Source: Saussurea involucrata
Lineage: Eukaryota > Streptophyta > Magnoliopsida > Asterales > Asteraceae
Length of the DNA: 64,000 bases
Assembly (NCBI GenBank): GCA_033807775.1
Contig: CM066327.1
Span: 92,278,295-92,342,294, forward strand
Direction: 5' to 3'
The first letter of the stretch is position 1. Each line of letters begins with the position of its first letter. Below the pieces are notes generated by a model that worked only from the letters and a program-made list of their open reading frames with translations, did no database searches and was not told where the DNA came from. This document shows, one piece after another, positions 42,809 to 51,400 of the stretch. The position numbers and the translations under genes were made by a program.

Positions 42809-43784
42809 TGTTGGTCCCGAAAGGCCTAAACAAGTTTGTAGAAGGGGGGGGGGGGGGGGGGGGGGGTTGAATACAAACACACTATATTACTTTTCTAAAT
42901 TGTTTATTGATAAATCATTAACAATTTACAGCTTGTTGCGGAAACAAGATTAAGGATAAACCTAAATCTAAACAAGTTGGAACACTAAGGTTTCTTGCAC
43001 TAAGAAAGATAAGGAGATTACTAATAAAATCTTATCTTAAGAGAGATTTGAACTTGTCCAGAGTTAGCAAGTTACTTCAAATGAAGTGAGTTCATCTCTT
43101 TATATACTGCATGTATTTAATGCAATTCAGTATACACTTTACACGTGTCATCAGCGGATTGGTTGCATGTCATTGACCTTTGTTGACAACCTTAGTAGCC
43201 GCATGAATGAACAGTGTAGTATCAGAGTGGTTGTACGATTTCAGATTTTCGGAGGTTCTTTTCTGACATTTCGTACGGTGGCGTGCAAGGGAGGTTAAGA
43301 CAAAAGTACTTTGTACGGAGGACTTCATGATCAGCTTTCGTTGATTCAGCGATTATCATTTACTATTCAGCGAATGATAAAATTCAGCGATAGCTAAAGT
43401 CTTGTACTTGATACTTCACGTTGAGTGGACAAATCTGAGTCTTCGCTGATCCGCATCAGTTCATTAGGAGACTTGTCGCTGGTTCTTGAGCTTGATCTTC
43501 GACTTCAGCGTAGAACCTTTGTTGACGTGAATCTTGTCTTCAGGGATCATAAGTAAACAACTAACTTATCAGCGATCACCATAAGTACTGAACAGACTCA
43601 GCGATATGGTGAACAGTGTTCGCTGAATGTTTAATCTAAAAGTGCGAGAGTTCCTATCAGCAGTACTGTAAGATCTTAGTACTTATCAGCGATAGTGAAA
43701 CTCTGATACATATTGTTTACTTACAATTTTCACTAAGTATTTAAGATAGGGTCATTATCAAATCACTGAGGGTTTGGATCAACA
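42809..43784 (-). repeat. 5' LTR of RLC-5
   Basis: 976 bp. A run of 23 G (+ strand) lies at about 42844-42866, near the U5 end. ACACGTGT at 43141-43148 with GGATTGG beside it, and a TATA-like box at about 43101-43106. By hand I count about 11 CAGCG/CGCTG words, against about two expected by chance. Confidence 0.95.
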
Positions 43785-44818
43785 AAAGCAAACTTCTTGA
43801 AGAAAAGATAACTGAACTTTCTCATAAAATGAAGAAATTGGAAAATCCTTTAGAAGAGGAAGGTGGTAATTTTACAAATAAAAGTACGATGTCTGATTTT
43901 GAGAATGATCTCAATCTTGAACGAGCATACTTTGAGATTGAAAAATTCATTTATGAAAATGAAAAACAATCTTTAGAAGAAAAAATAAATGAGCTTTCTC
44001 AAGAAGTAAATGAACTGGAAATTGCTTTGGCAAAAGAAAGAAAAGAATTTGCTTTTCAAACGTGGTTCACTCCTGAAAATTCTTCTTCATCTAAAAAGGA
44101 TTTTGAAGTACACAATGTTGATTCAGATTCTGATTCTGAGGATTTTAGACCAAACCCGGTTCCTATAGAGAAGTAAAAGCCTACGGTTACTGAAAAAGGA
44201 AAAGCTTGCTTGCTTGATTTTTCAAAGAAACTTCCAGACCATAAAGACTTTGTTTTGAAAGATGAACAATCTTTTAGTACTTTCTGTAAGGGAGAGTGTT
44301 CAAATATGATGAAAAAGCCTATTTCTAAACAACCCTTAAAGAAAAGAAAGAAGAATAAAAAGTCAAAGAAAAACACTTCTCATGGTTCTAAACTTTCTGA
44401 CTCTAAATTTTCTGATCTTTCAGATTATTATGTGAATGAGAAGAATGGGAAGCAAGAATGCCGGGTAAAGCAAACAAAGACCCCACCGACCAAACAGAAT
44501 GTTAAAAACAATAGTTTTTCAATAAATAAACAATTTGGTACTAGTGATAAACGAATTCTTGTAACACCTTACAAGCGTTACTCTAAAGGCCAATTGTTGA
44601 ATTTTGCAAATGACGAATGCTTTTGTTCTGTTTGTGGTCGAAATAGTATGTTTGCATTACCTAGTTCTTATTGTTTGTACAACTCATATTCCGTTCCATA
44701 TGCTTTTACTCAAACACCTGTTTTCACAAAGAAAAAGAGATCACCAGTTTCCAAAAAGGTATCTCAAGCAACTAACCAAAAAGGACCCATCTTTAAATGG
44801 GTACCTAAAACTGTCTAA
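43785..44818 (+). pseudogene. RLC-3 gag C-terminal part
   Basis: It resumes exactly after the RLC-5 target duplication with a Glu/Lys coiled coil (KLLEEKITELSHKMKKLE ...). TAA lies at 44174-44176, then the frame changes to a Lys-rich tail with a Cys patch (CFCSVCGRNSM), ending GPIFKWVPKTV before TAA (44816-44818). Confidence 0.85.
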
Positions 44819-44835
44819 TCTGGTTGATTGCAGAA

Positions 44836-46854
44836 AAGTAAGTTATGGTACTTAGATTCTGGATGTACAAAGCATATGATCGGCCAACGAGATATGTTGT
44901 CAAACTTTGTTGAAAAGACCTTGGTCGTGTAAGATTCGGAAATAATCAGTTCACTCCGATCAAAGGATTTAGAGATATCGTCCAAGACAACCTTACAATT
45001 AAGAAGGTGAGCTACGTTGAAGGACTAGGACACAATCGTTTTAGCATTGGACGGTTTTGTGATAAAGATTTGGAAGTGAGTTTCAAAGCAACAAGATGCT
45101 GTGTCAGAACTGATGAAGGGAAAGAACTCTTGGTTGGCACACGAAAGTCAAATCTTTATACAATCAATTTGCTTGAGGTAAAACCTAAGAGTGAAGTGTG
45201 TCTTCTTTCAAAGGCTTCAATTCAACAAAGTTGGTTATGGCATCGACGACTGTCACATCTGAATTTTCGATATATTCAGAAGCTAGTAATAGGTGATCTA
45301 GTTCGTGGTCTTCCAGTGTTGAAGTTTGATGCTGAAAATCTATGTGATGCTTGCGAGAAAGGTAAGATGAAAAGGGTTCCTCATAAGCCAAAACCTGAAC
45401 CTACGACAAAGAGTGTATTGGAACTAATTTATGTGGATTTTTGCGGCCCAATGAGAACTCAAAGTTTTAGTGGTAGAAAATACGTATTGGTGATTGTTGA
45501 TGCCTTTTCACGCTACACGAGGGTTAAGTTTCTTCGTTCAAAGGATGAAACTCCATAAAATCTGATCAACGTCATCAAGTCAGCTCAAAACAACATGCAA
45601 ATATCAGTTAAAATCGTTCGTTCGGATAATGGCACAGAATTCAAAAATAGAATCTTGGGAGATTTCTATGAATCGAACGGGATTATTCAACAATTTTCTG
45701 CGGCCAGAACTCCTGAACAGAATGGTGTTGTGGAGAGACGTAACAGAACGTTAGTCGAATCCGCAAGAACTATGTTGCCTTACTCGAATCTACCATTATT
45801 CCTTTGGGTTGAGGCTGTCGCAACTGCATGTTACATTCAGAATTGTTCGGTCATTCATCGCCGATTTAGTAAGAGTCCTTATGAGATAATGAACAACCGG
45901 AAGCCAACCCTAAAGCACTTTCGTGTTTTTGGTTGCAAATGCTTCGTCTTGAACGACAAGGAGAATTGTAACAAGTTCAGACCGAAAGCGATTGATGGAA
46001 TCTTTGTCGGATATTCTTTCTCTGCAGCTTCATATCGGATTTATCTGAAGCAGTCCAGAACCATAATTGAGAGCGTGAATGTGAAGTTTGATGAGCATAA
46101 CGAAATGCCTTCTGATCATAACAGTTCAGAACCCATGATAACTGGAATATTAGCTTCTGAACAATTCAGTTCAGAACCTGTTCCAAAACCGAATCAGGAT
46201 CAACCCTCATCTTGATCAACCCTCATCTTCTAAATCTCATTTAACTGATCTTGATTATTTGTTTGAAGACTTTTATGATGAATACTTTGGTACTTACAAA
46301 TCTTCTGATGTTCTTCACAGGACGAAACCCGCATCTACAACAATTTCCGCTGTCGTTCCTACTACTGATACAGATGCAAATCAATCAACAACGATTGATA
46401 TTTCCTCTCATGTTCAAGAAACTGTTGTACCAATTGTTAATTCTACACCACAACCTGTTCATAAAAATGTGGAGGTTTCAACACATAATGCTAGCTCTTC
46501 AGTGAATGTTACAACTACTCCTCAGCAACCACCTGAATCTTCTGGAGTACAAATTCCGTCTACCGGTATTCCTTCGGAAATTCCAAGTGCTGAAGTAGAA
46601 GTACCAATAGCTGAAGAAGAGACAAATGCTTCTCTTGACAATGTTCAAACATCATATGTTTCACACCCACACTCAACAAAGTGGACGAAGGCTCATCCTA
46701 TTCAGCAGATAATAGGTGATCTAGATTCACCAGTTCAAACGCGTTCGTCAGCTCTTATGGCTACGGCAAATGAGTGTTTATTTTCGAAATTTTTGAGCAA
46801 TATTGAACCTTTAACGGTTTCTGAGGCTCTAAATGATCCAGATTGGGTGATAGC
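44836..46854 (+). pseudogene. RLC-3 PR-IN-RT start, truncated
   Basis: Protease WYLDSGCTKHMIG (Asp codon 44854-44856) is intact but followed by a frame change near 44925. Integrase: WLWHRRLSHL ... CDACEKGK zinc region, YVDFCGPM, SDNGTEF and NGVVERRNRT; TAA at 45556-45558. A 16-bp tandem duplication (46198-46229) shifts the frame in the linker. The linker KWTKAHPIQQIIGD and the RT start ALNDPDWVIAIQ then run straight into LTR sequence at 46855. The rest of RT and RNase H is deleted. Confidence 0.88.
46198..46229 (+). repeat. 16-bp tandem duplication
   Basis: GATCAACCCTCATCTT occurs twice in direct succession; removing one copy restores the frame of the flanking integrase-RT linker. Confidence 0.9.
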
Positions 46855-47058
46855 TATCCAAGTAGAAGGGTCTAATTTTTAAATTCTAGTCTAAGTATAA
46901 AAGGCTTAGATAGAGTTTGTTTTACATAACTTTGGAATTACATCATCAAGATACTTAGTCATTTTCTCTCTACTTTGTAATTGTGTTCTTGAAGATCAAT
47001 GAGAGATGACTTGAGTATTGCTTGATTACATCCTTGTTTACTTGTTTCTGGGATCACA
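46855..47058 (+). repeat. 3' LTR of RLC-3, 5'-truncated
   Basis: 204 bp matching 13539-13742 and ending GATCACA. The first 24-26 bp are missing, replaced by RT coding sequence at a TATCCAAG-like join. TTCTG follows (target duplication). Confidence 0.85.
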
Positions 47059-47063
47059 TTCTG

Positions 47064-47495
47064 TCAAACACAAATCGAGGGGGAGCCATTTTTTAAAAGA
47101 GATCACAACTCAAGGGGATAGTCGTTAAGTTAAAGGGGTTTGGGTAGAAATTGGACATTTTATAACTCACTGGTGGACAATTGCCAGTTTCTCAAAAGTC
47201 TCGGATACCGGATGGGTACCGGATGACCAATTCGGACAGGCCACTGTCCGGATGGAGTATCCGGACACTGTGACTATCCAAATGGGACGTCCGGGCACCC
47301 CACCCGAACACCGAGTCACGCATATAAATACCCGGGCATTCACCAATTCTCATTTTTCCGAAAACTCACACACAAAACCCTCTCTAAACCCTCTTCTCTC
47401 ACGCACGCACAAATTACTACCGATTTCATCCCCAAATCAAGGTATGTGGTTCGATTCTTCTCCTCTTTAATTTTCATTCACAATCGCACACAAAC
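47064..47495 (+). promoter_or_regulatory. RLC-2 post-pol segment: PPTs and an orphan extra-ORF promoter
   Basis: It continues RLC-2 after the RLC-3 insertion. Polypurine tracts at 47075-47086 and 47111-47118; TCCGG/ACCGG words at 47200-47300 as in the RLC-2 leader; TATAAATA at 47323-47330; a CT- and AC-rich leader; and a good splice donor CAAATCAAG/GTATGT at 47441/47442. This matches the promoter-UTR-intron layout upstream of the extra ORFs in RLC-4a and RLC-5, but the ORF itself is gone: the intron is cut at the 47496 junction. Confidence 0.55.
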
Positions 47496-47530
47496 ACGTA
47501 ATTTTTGGGTCTACTACCCTATTCTATAAA
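47496..47530. other. Two-piece templated filler joining RLC-2 to RLC-6
   Basis: 47496-47516 repeats 47652-47672 (21 of 21 bases). 47513-47530 repeats 47591-47608 (18 of 18). The pieces share ACTA, and the second passes into RT at a shared A-run. Both templates lie within 160 bp downstream in the RLC-6 RT. Confidence 0.9.
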
Positions 47531-48380
47531 TGGTACGAACGACTTTATACCTTTCTTCTAGTAAATGGCTACAACAGAGGTACAACAGATACTACCCTAT
47601 TCTATAAACGTAAAAACAGTGAAATAATGCAAGTACAAATCTATGTGGACGACGTAATTTTTGGGTCTACTAATACAGAAGAGTGCAAAAGTTTTGAAAA
47701 ACTCATGCAGAGTGAGTTTGAAATGAGTATGATGGGAGAATTAACATTCTTCCTCGGACTCCAAGTCAAACAAACATCAGAGGGAATTTTTATAAATCAG
47801 GCTAAATATGTCTCTGACATTCTTTTCAAGTATAGCCTCTCTGATACCTCTGCAATGAAAACTCCAATGGCCACTGTAAATAAGTTATCCTTAGATCCAG
47901 ATGGCATCTCTGTAGAATGCACTCTCTACAGAGGCATGATTGGATCTCTGTTATACTTAACTGCAAGCAGACCTGACATTATGCATTCCACATGTCTTTG
48001 TGCACGTTATCAAGCTAATCCTAAGAAATCACATTATGATGCTGTTAAAAGAATCTTTAGATACCTAAAGGGTTCCAAAAATCTTGGTCTCTGGTATCCA
48101 CAGAACTCTGGCTTTTGTCTTAAAGCTTATACAGATTCAGACTATGGAGGATGCATGCTCGACAGAAAGAGTACCTTTGGGAGTTGTCAATTCCTAGGCG
48201 GTAAACTAGTCAGTTGGACCTCCAAAAAGCAAAACTGTGTATCAACATCTACGGCAGAAGCTGAATACGTTGCTGCTGCTAGCTGTTGTTCTCAGGTTCT
48301 ATGGATGAAGACTCAGCTAAAAGACTACGGCCACATTCTATTCAAAATACCCATCTTCTGTGATTCCAAAAGTGCCATTG
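47528..48380 (+). pseudogene. RLC-6 RT-RNase H, first part (5' truncated)
   Basis: Open from the filler: WYERLYTFLLVNGYNRG, YVDDVIFGSTN (catalytic YVDD), MSMMGELTFFLGLQVKQ, YRGMIGSLLYLTASRPDIM, AYTDSDYGG, STAEAEYVAAASCCSQ, CDSKSAI. It is cut inside an Ile-Ala codon pair by RLG-1 at 48380/48381 and continues at 56272 without loss. The upstream RLC-6 LTR, gag, PR and IN are missing. Confidence 0.9.
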
Positions 48381-49891
48381 TGTAATACCCCGGGTAAGTC
48401 CGTTAAATAATTTAACAATAATTTATAATGTTCAGGGTAAGTTTGAGGGTAAATAATGATTTTAAGGGTGTTTGGGACATTAGTGAAAAGTTGACGGTCT
48501 AAAAGGTAATTAATTAAAAGTGATATACACATTCAGACATCAATAGTTTCATTATCCAGATTTAGAAAGATTGTGTATGTGTGCGGGAGTCTGAAGGTGA
48601 AAGAAAGCGAAAGAAGAAACTGTACGAATAGGGCATCAATCGATTGTGTTAAGAAGAAATCTTGAGGTAAGTCTTTTACATATTATGTTTGTAATCATCA
48701 GTAGACCGTTTCTATCGGATTAGAATGTTTAATTTAAGATTGTATAGGTTTAATTTGAAACTGGGTAAATTGGAACCGACTGTGTTCTTGAGGACTCCCG
48801 GTGAAATCCCGGTATAATCAACTTCCGGTGGAGTCCCGGTAATATGGACTCCCGGTAGTGTGGAATCCCGGTAGTATGATTTCCCGGTAGAGTTGACTCC
48901 CGGTATAACAGACTTCCGGTAGTGGAGAGTTCCGGTATTATGAACTCCTGGTATAGGAACTCCCGGTACTAAGAGTCCCGGTACTGTATAAGTCCCGGTA
49001 CCCTATATAGTCCCGGTAGTGAGTTCAATACAGTGTGTAATGGAACAGTTGGGGATGGGAAATTGTTAGGCTTTACGTATTTGGTTAGTAAAGCAATTTG
49101 TGTATATTAACTTGTTTCAGATTCCGTGGAATCGTGGTAAGGGATAGGATCGTTTTGAAAGAAGCTTACGAACGTGTGAAATAACCAAAACAGGTGAGTT
49201 TTGCTTTGAAAACACTTTTTAACTGGAATACATACATGTGTGGAGTTGGTAGTGAAACTGTTGATAATTATGTGCTCGTATGTGAATTATAATATAGTGA
49301 GGTATTATATTTACATGTGTATTATAAATGTGTTATAATACGTTGGCCGGGTTTAAGACCGGTGTGATTGGCTATAGAACCTGTATAGCGTTGTTTGGCT
49401 GTAGTTGTTGTACAGCGTTGTATATTATTAGTTGGCTTGCTACCACTAATATGGCCAGGAGGAATGAGAAGGGAAGGTATATGGTATGTGAGCTTAATTG
49501 GATATATGTAATTGTGTTGCGTGATTTATGTGAACGAAGTTATATAAATGGTTTTCAAACTAACAGGGATTTCTCACTTTGACCATCAGGTCTAACCCTC
49601 ATTTTGTTTTAAAATATGTATTCCAGGTGGTGGTTCAAGTAAGAGCAAGTAATTAGAGTATTCAATGGATGGCTTTTGTGAAGGGTTATAAGAAGAAGAT
49701 TTTGGATTGTTTAGCAGTTGTATCAGCTTATTAAATGTGATGTATGTAATAGTGCAAAGTTAGTAGTAGAATAGTTTATTTTATTTGTAAAAGACTGCGG
49801 GACCGAACTTGTAATTTGATGTTTCTTTTGTTATATGAATGTTATGTTACATTATGTGAATTGTTGTGTATATGGGATTTGGGTCGTTACA
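48381..49891 (+). repeat. 5' LTR of RLG-1
   Basis: TGTAATACCCCGGG ... GGGTCGTTACA, 1511 bp. A small ORF with CCTALYIISWLATTNM lies within it (49328-49582) and again in the 3' LTR; it is not considered a gene. Confidence 0.97.
48793..49021. repeat. CCCGGTA word array in the RLG-1 LTR
   Basis: About 16 copies of TCCCGGTA or TTCCGGTA lie at 10-20 bp spacing, some decayed (CCTGGTA). The same array is in the 3' LTR at about 55173-55401. Confidence 0.9.
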
Positions 49892-49893
49892 AA

Positions 49894-49905
49894 TGGTATC
49901 AGAGC
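49894..49905 (+). promoter_or_regulatory. Primer-binding site of RLG-1
   Basis: TGGTATCAGAGC two bases after the 5' LTR. The leader 49906-50152 shows no other feature. Confidence 0.95.
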
Positions 49906-50152
49906 CTTAGTTTAAGGGATTTAGGTATTAGTATCTGTACCTAGACTTAAACTGCATGTGAAGTAGGATGTCCCTATTATTGTAGAACCTCGGGATACTA
50001 AGTATAAAAGGTAGAAGGAACATCATGTAAGGTAATTTCATACTACACCTGGCCAGTGTAATTGTGATCTTACAGGTACATGTCTGAACTGGAATACCTT
50101 GTTATATGGGGTATATGCTTATGTGTATATTAACCATGTTTAAATCCACAGA

Positions 50153-51400
50153 ATGGCCAGCGGTACAAGAAATTCAAATCGAGGAGGAGGGAGAAATCCA
50201 AACATAACTAATCCGTCAGTAGGAACCGGGGATAGGGGAGGCAGAACGGGGGGCAGAGTCGAGGGTAGAACTGGAGGTAGAGCTGGAAGTCGAGCCGGAG
50301 GCAGAACCCAACAAAATAGTACGGATTTCATTACCAGGGCTGATCTAATGGCAGAAATGGGAAGACTACAAGACAATATTCAAGCTATGTTCAACCAAAC
50401 TCATAATACTAAAACAGAAGGACCAGACCCTACTCATGAAGAGGAGATGCCAATCACCCCTACGGTCTTACCGGTAATGAGAAGATGTGATTACAAAATG
50501 TTTCTTAGTTGTAAACCTCCTACGTACTCAGGGGATCGGGATCCAGTAAAAGCAATGAGATGGATGAAAGAAATTGAATCCATTTTCAAAACAAGCAAGT
50601 GCGCGGATGAAGATAGAGTATTGTATGGGGCAGCTATGTTAAAAGGAGATGCATTGTATTGGTGGGAATCTTTTATTCATTCAAAAGGATCCGATGTTTA
50701 TTCTACCCTCTCTTGGGAAGAATTTTTGGTAGCCTACAGGGAACAATTTTGTCCCCAAGCAGCCGTCAAACAACTGGAAGGAGAATTCATGAATCTGCAA
50801 CTAGGAAACTTATCCGTTCGAGATTATACTACTAGCTTTCTGGAAAAGTCTCGATTTGCAGAATACTATGTTGCTACGGAGGCGATGAAGATAGAAAGGT
50901 TTATTTTTGGATTGAACTCAGAAGTTAGAAGGTTAGTGTCTGCAACAAGACCCGATACCTTCTCGGCTGCAGTTAATGCCGCGGAGAATGTTGAGCGGGA
51001 TATTAGAAGAGATGCTGGTGATAAAAGTATCGGGAAGAGAAAGTGGGAAGGACCACAATATGATCCGAAGAGGTCCCAATTTCAGAGGTATGATAGCCGT
51101 CCGCCGTTTCGACCAGCGGAAAGACCATGTCAGAAGTGCAACCGTGTCCACCAAGGAAACTGCCAAGGTGATTTACGAGCGTGTTATAAGTGCGGGAAGA
51201 CCGGACACGTCATTAAGGATTGTAAGGTAACGCGGTTATGTTTCTTATGCAATTGTCTGGATCATCTTCAGTCAAACTGTCCACGGGGAAGGATACAGCA
51301 AGGTGGGTCGTCAGGCAGGCCAGTGATTGTTAAACCAGTAGTACCCAGACTGGAACCGCCAGTAACCAGGGGTCGCGCATTTCAAATGACTGAGAAATAA
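50153..51400 (+). CDS. RLG-1 gag
   Basis: Starts MASGTRNSNRGGGRNPN: a basic Gly/Arg-rich N-terminus. The retrotransposon gag domain is at residues about 115-280 (PPTYSGDRDPVKAMRWMKEIE, LKGDALYWWESF, WEEFLVAYREQFCP, FIFGLNSEVRRLV). Zinc knuckles are CYKCGKTGHVIKDC (51182-51223) and CFLCNCLDHLQSNC. It ends at TAA 51398-51400. Pol continues in the same frame (AEETSDVVT ... FDSGA), and related elements read through as one polyprotein here, so this stop is probably a mutation. Gag forms the particle; the rest of the frame is intact. Confidence 0.92.
   Translation: MASGTRNSNRGGGRNPNITNPSVGTGDRGGRTGGRVEGRTGGRAGSRAGGRTQQNSTDFITRADLMAEMGRLQDNIQAMFNQTHNTKTEGPDPTHEEEMPITPTVLPVMRRCDYKMFLSCKPPTYSGDRDPVKAMRWMKEIESIFKTSKCADEDRVLYGAAMLKGDALYWWESFIHSKGSDVYSTLSWEEFLVAYREQFCPQAAVKQLEGEFMNLQLGNLSVRDYTTSFLEKSRFAEYYVATEAMKIERFIFGLNSEVRRLVSATRPDTFSAAVNAAENVERDIRRDAGDKSIGKRKWEGPQYDPKRSQFQRYDSRPPFRPAERPCQKCNRVHQGNCQGDLRACYKCGKTGHVIKDCKVTRLCFLCNCLDHLQSNCPRGRIQQGGSSGRPVIVKPVVPRLEPPVTRGRAFQMTEK

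Larger units (their letters stand above)
31229..43784 (-). mobile_element. RLC-5: nearly complete antisense Ty1/copia element, 12,556 bp
   Basis: Perfect 5-bp target duplication AAAGC (31224-31228 and 43785-43789), LTR ends TGTTGGTCC/GGATCAACA, PBS and PPT all in place. Order on the - strand: 5' LTR, PBS, gag lacking its N-terminal half, pol, promoter plus UTR intron, two-exon extra ORF, PPT, 3' LTR. LTRs differ by about seven substitutions plus G-run length, so the insertion is young. It lies inside RLC-3 gag, whose reading resumes cleanly on both sides. Confidence 0.95.
13515..47058 (+). mobile_element. RLC-3: Ty1/copia element split by nested insertions
   Basis: Own segments: 13515 to about 16116 (LTR, PBS, leader, gag), 30818-31228 (gag coiled coil), 43785-46854 (gag end, PR, IN, RT start) and 46855-47058 (3' LTR). 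The flanks are TTTTG (13510-13514) and TTCTG (47059-47063), a 5-bp target duplication with one change. Interruptions are the RLC-4 pair and RLC-5, both antisense. RT, RNase H, the PPT and about 26 bp of the 3' LTR have been deleted. Confidence 0.85.

Noticed and set aside
49328..49582. 84-codon ORF in the RLG-1 LTR (repeated at 55708-55962)
   Set aside because: Present in both LTRs only because the LTRs are copies; no domain, and LTR substitutions fall in it without regard to codon position.
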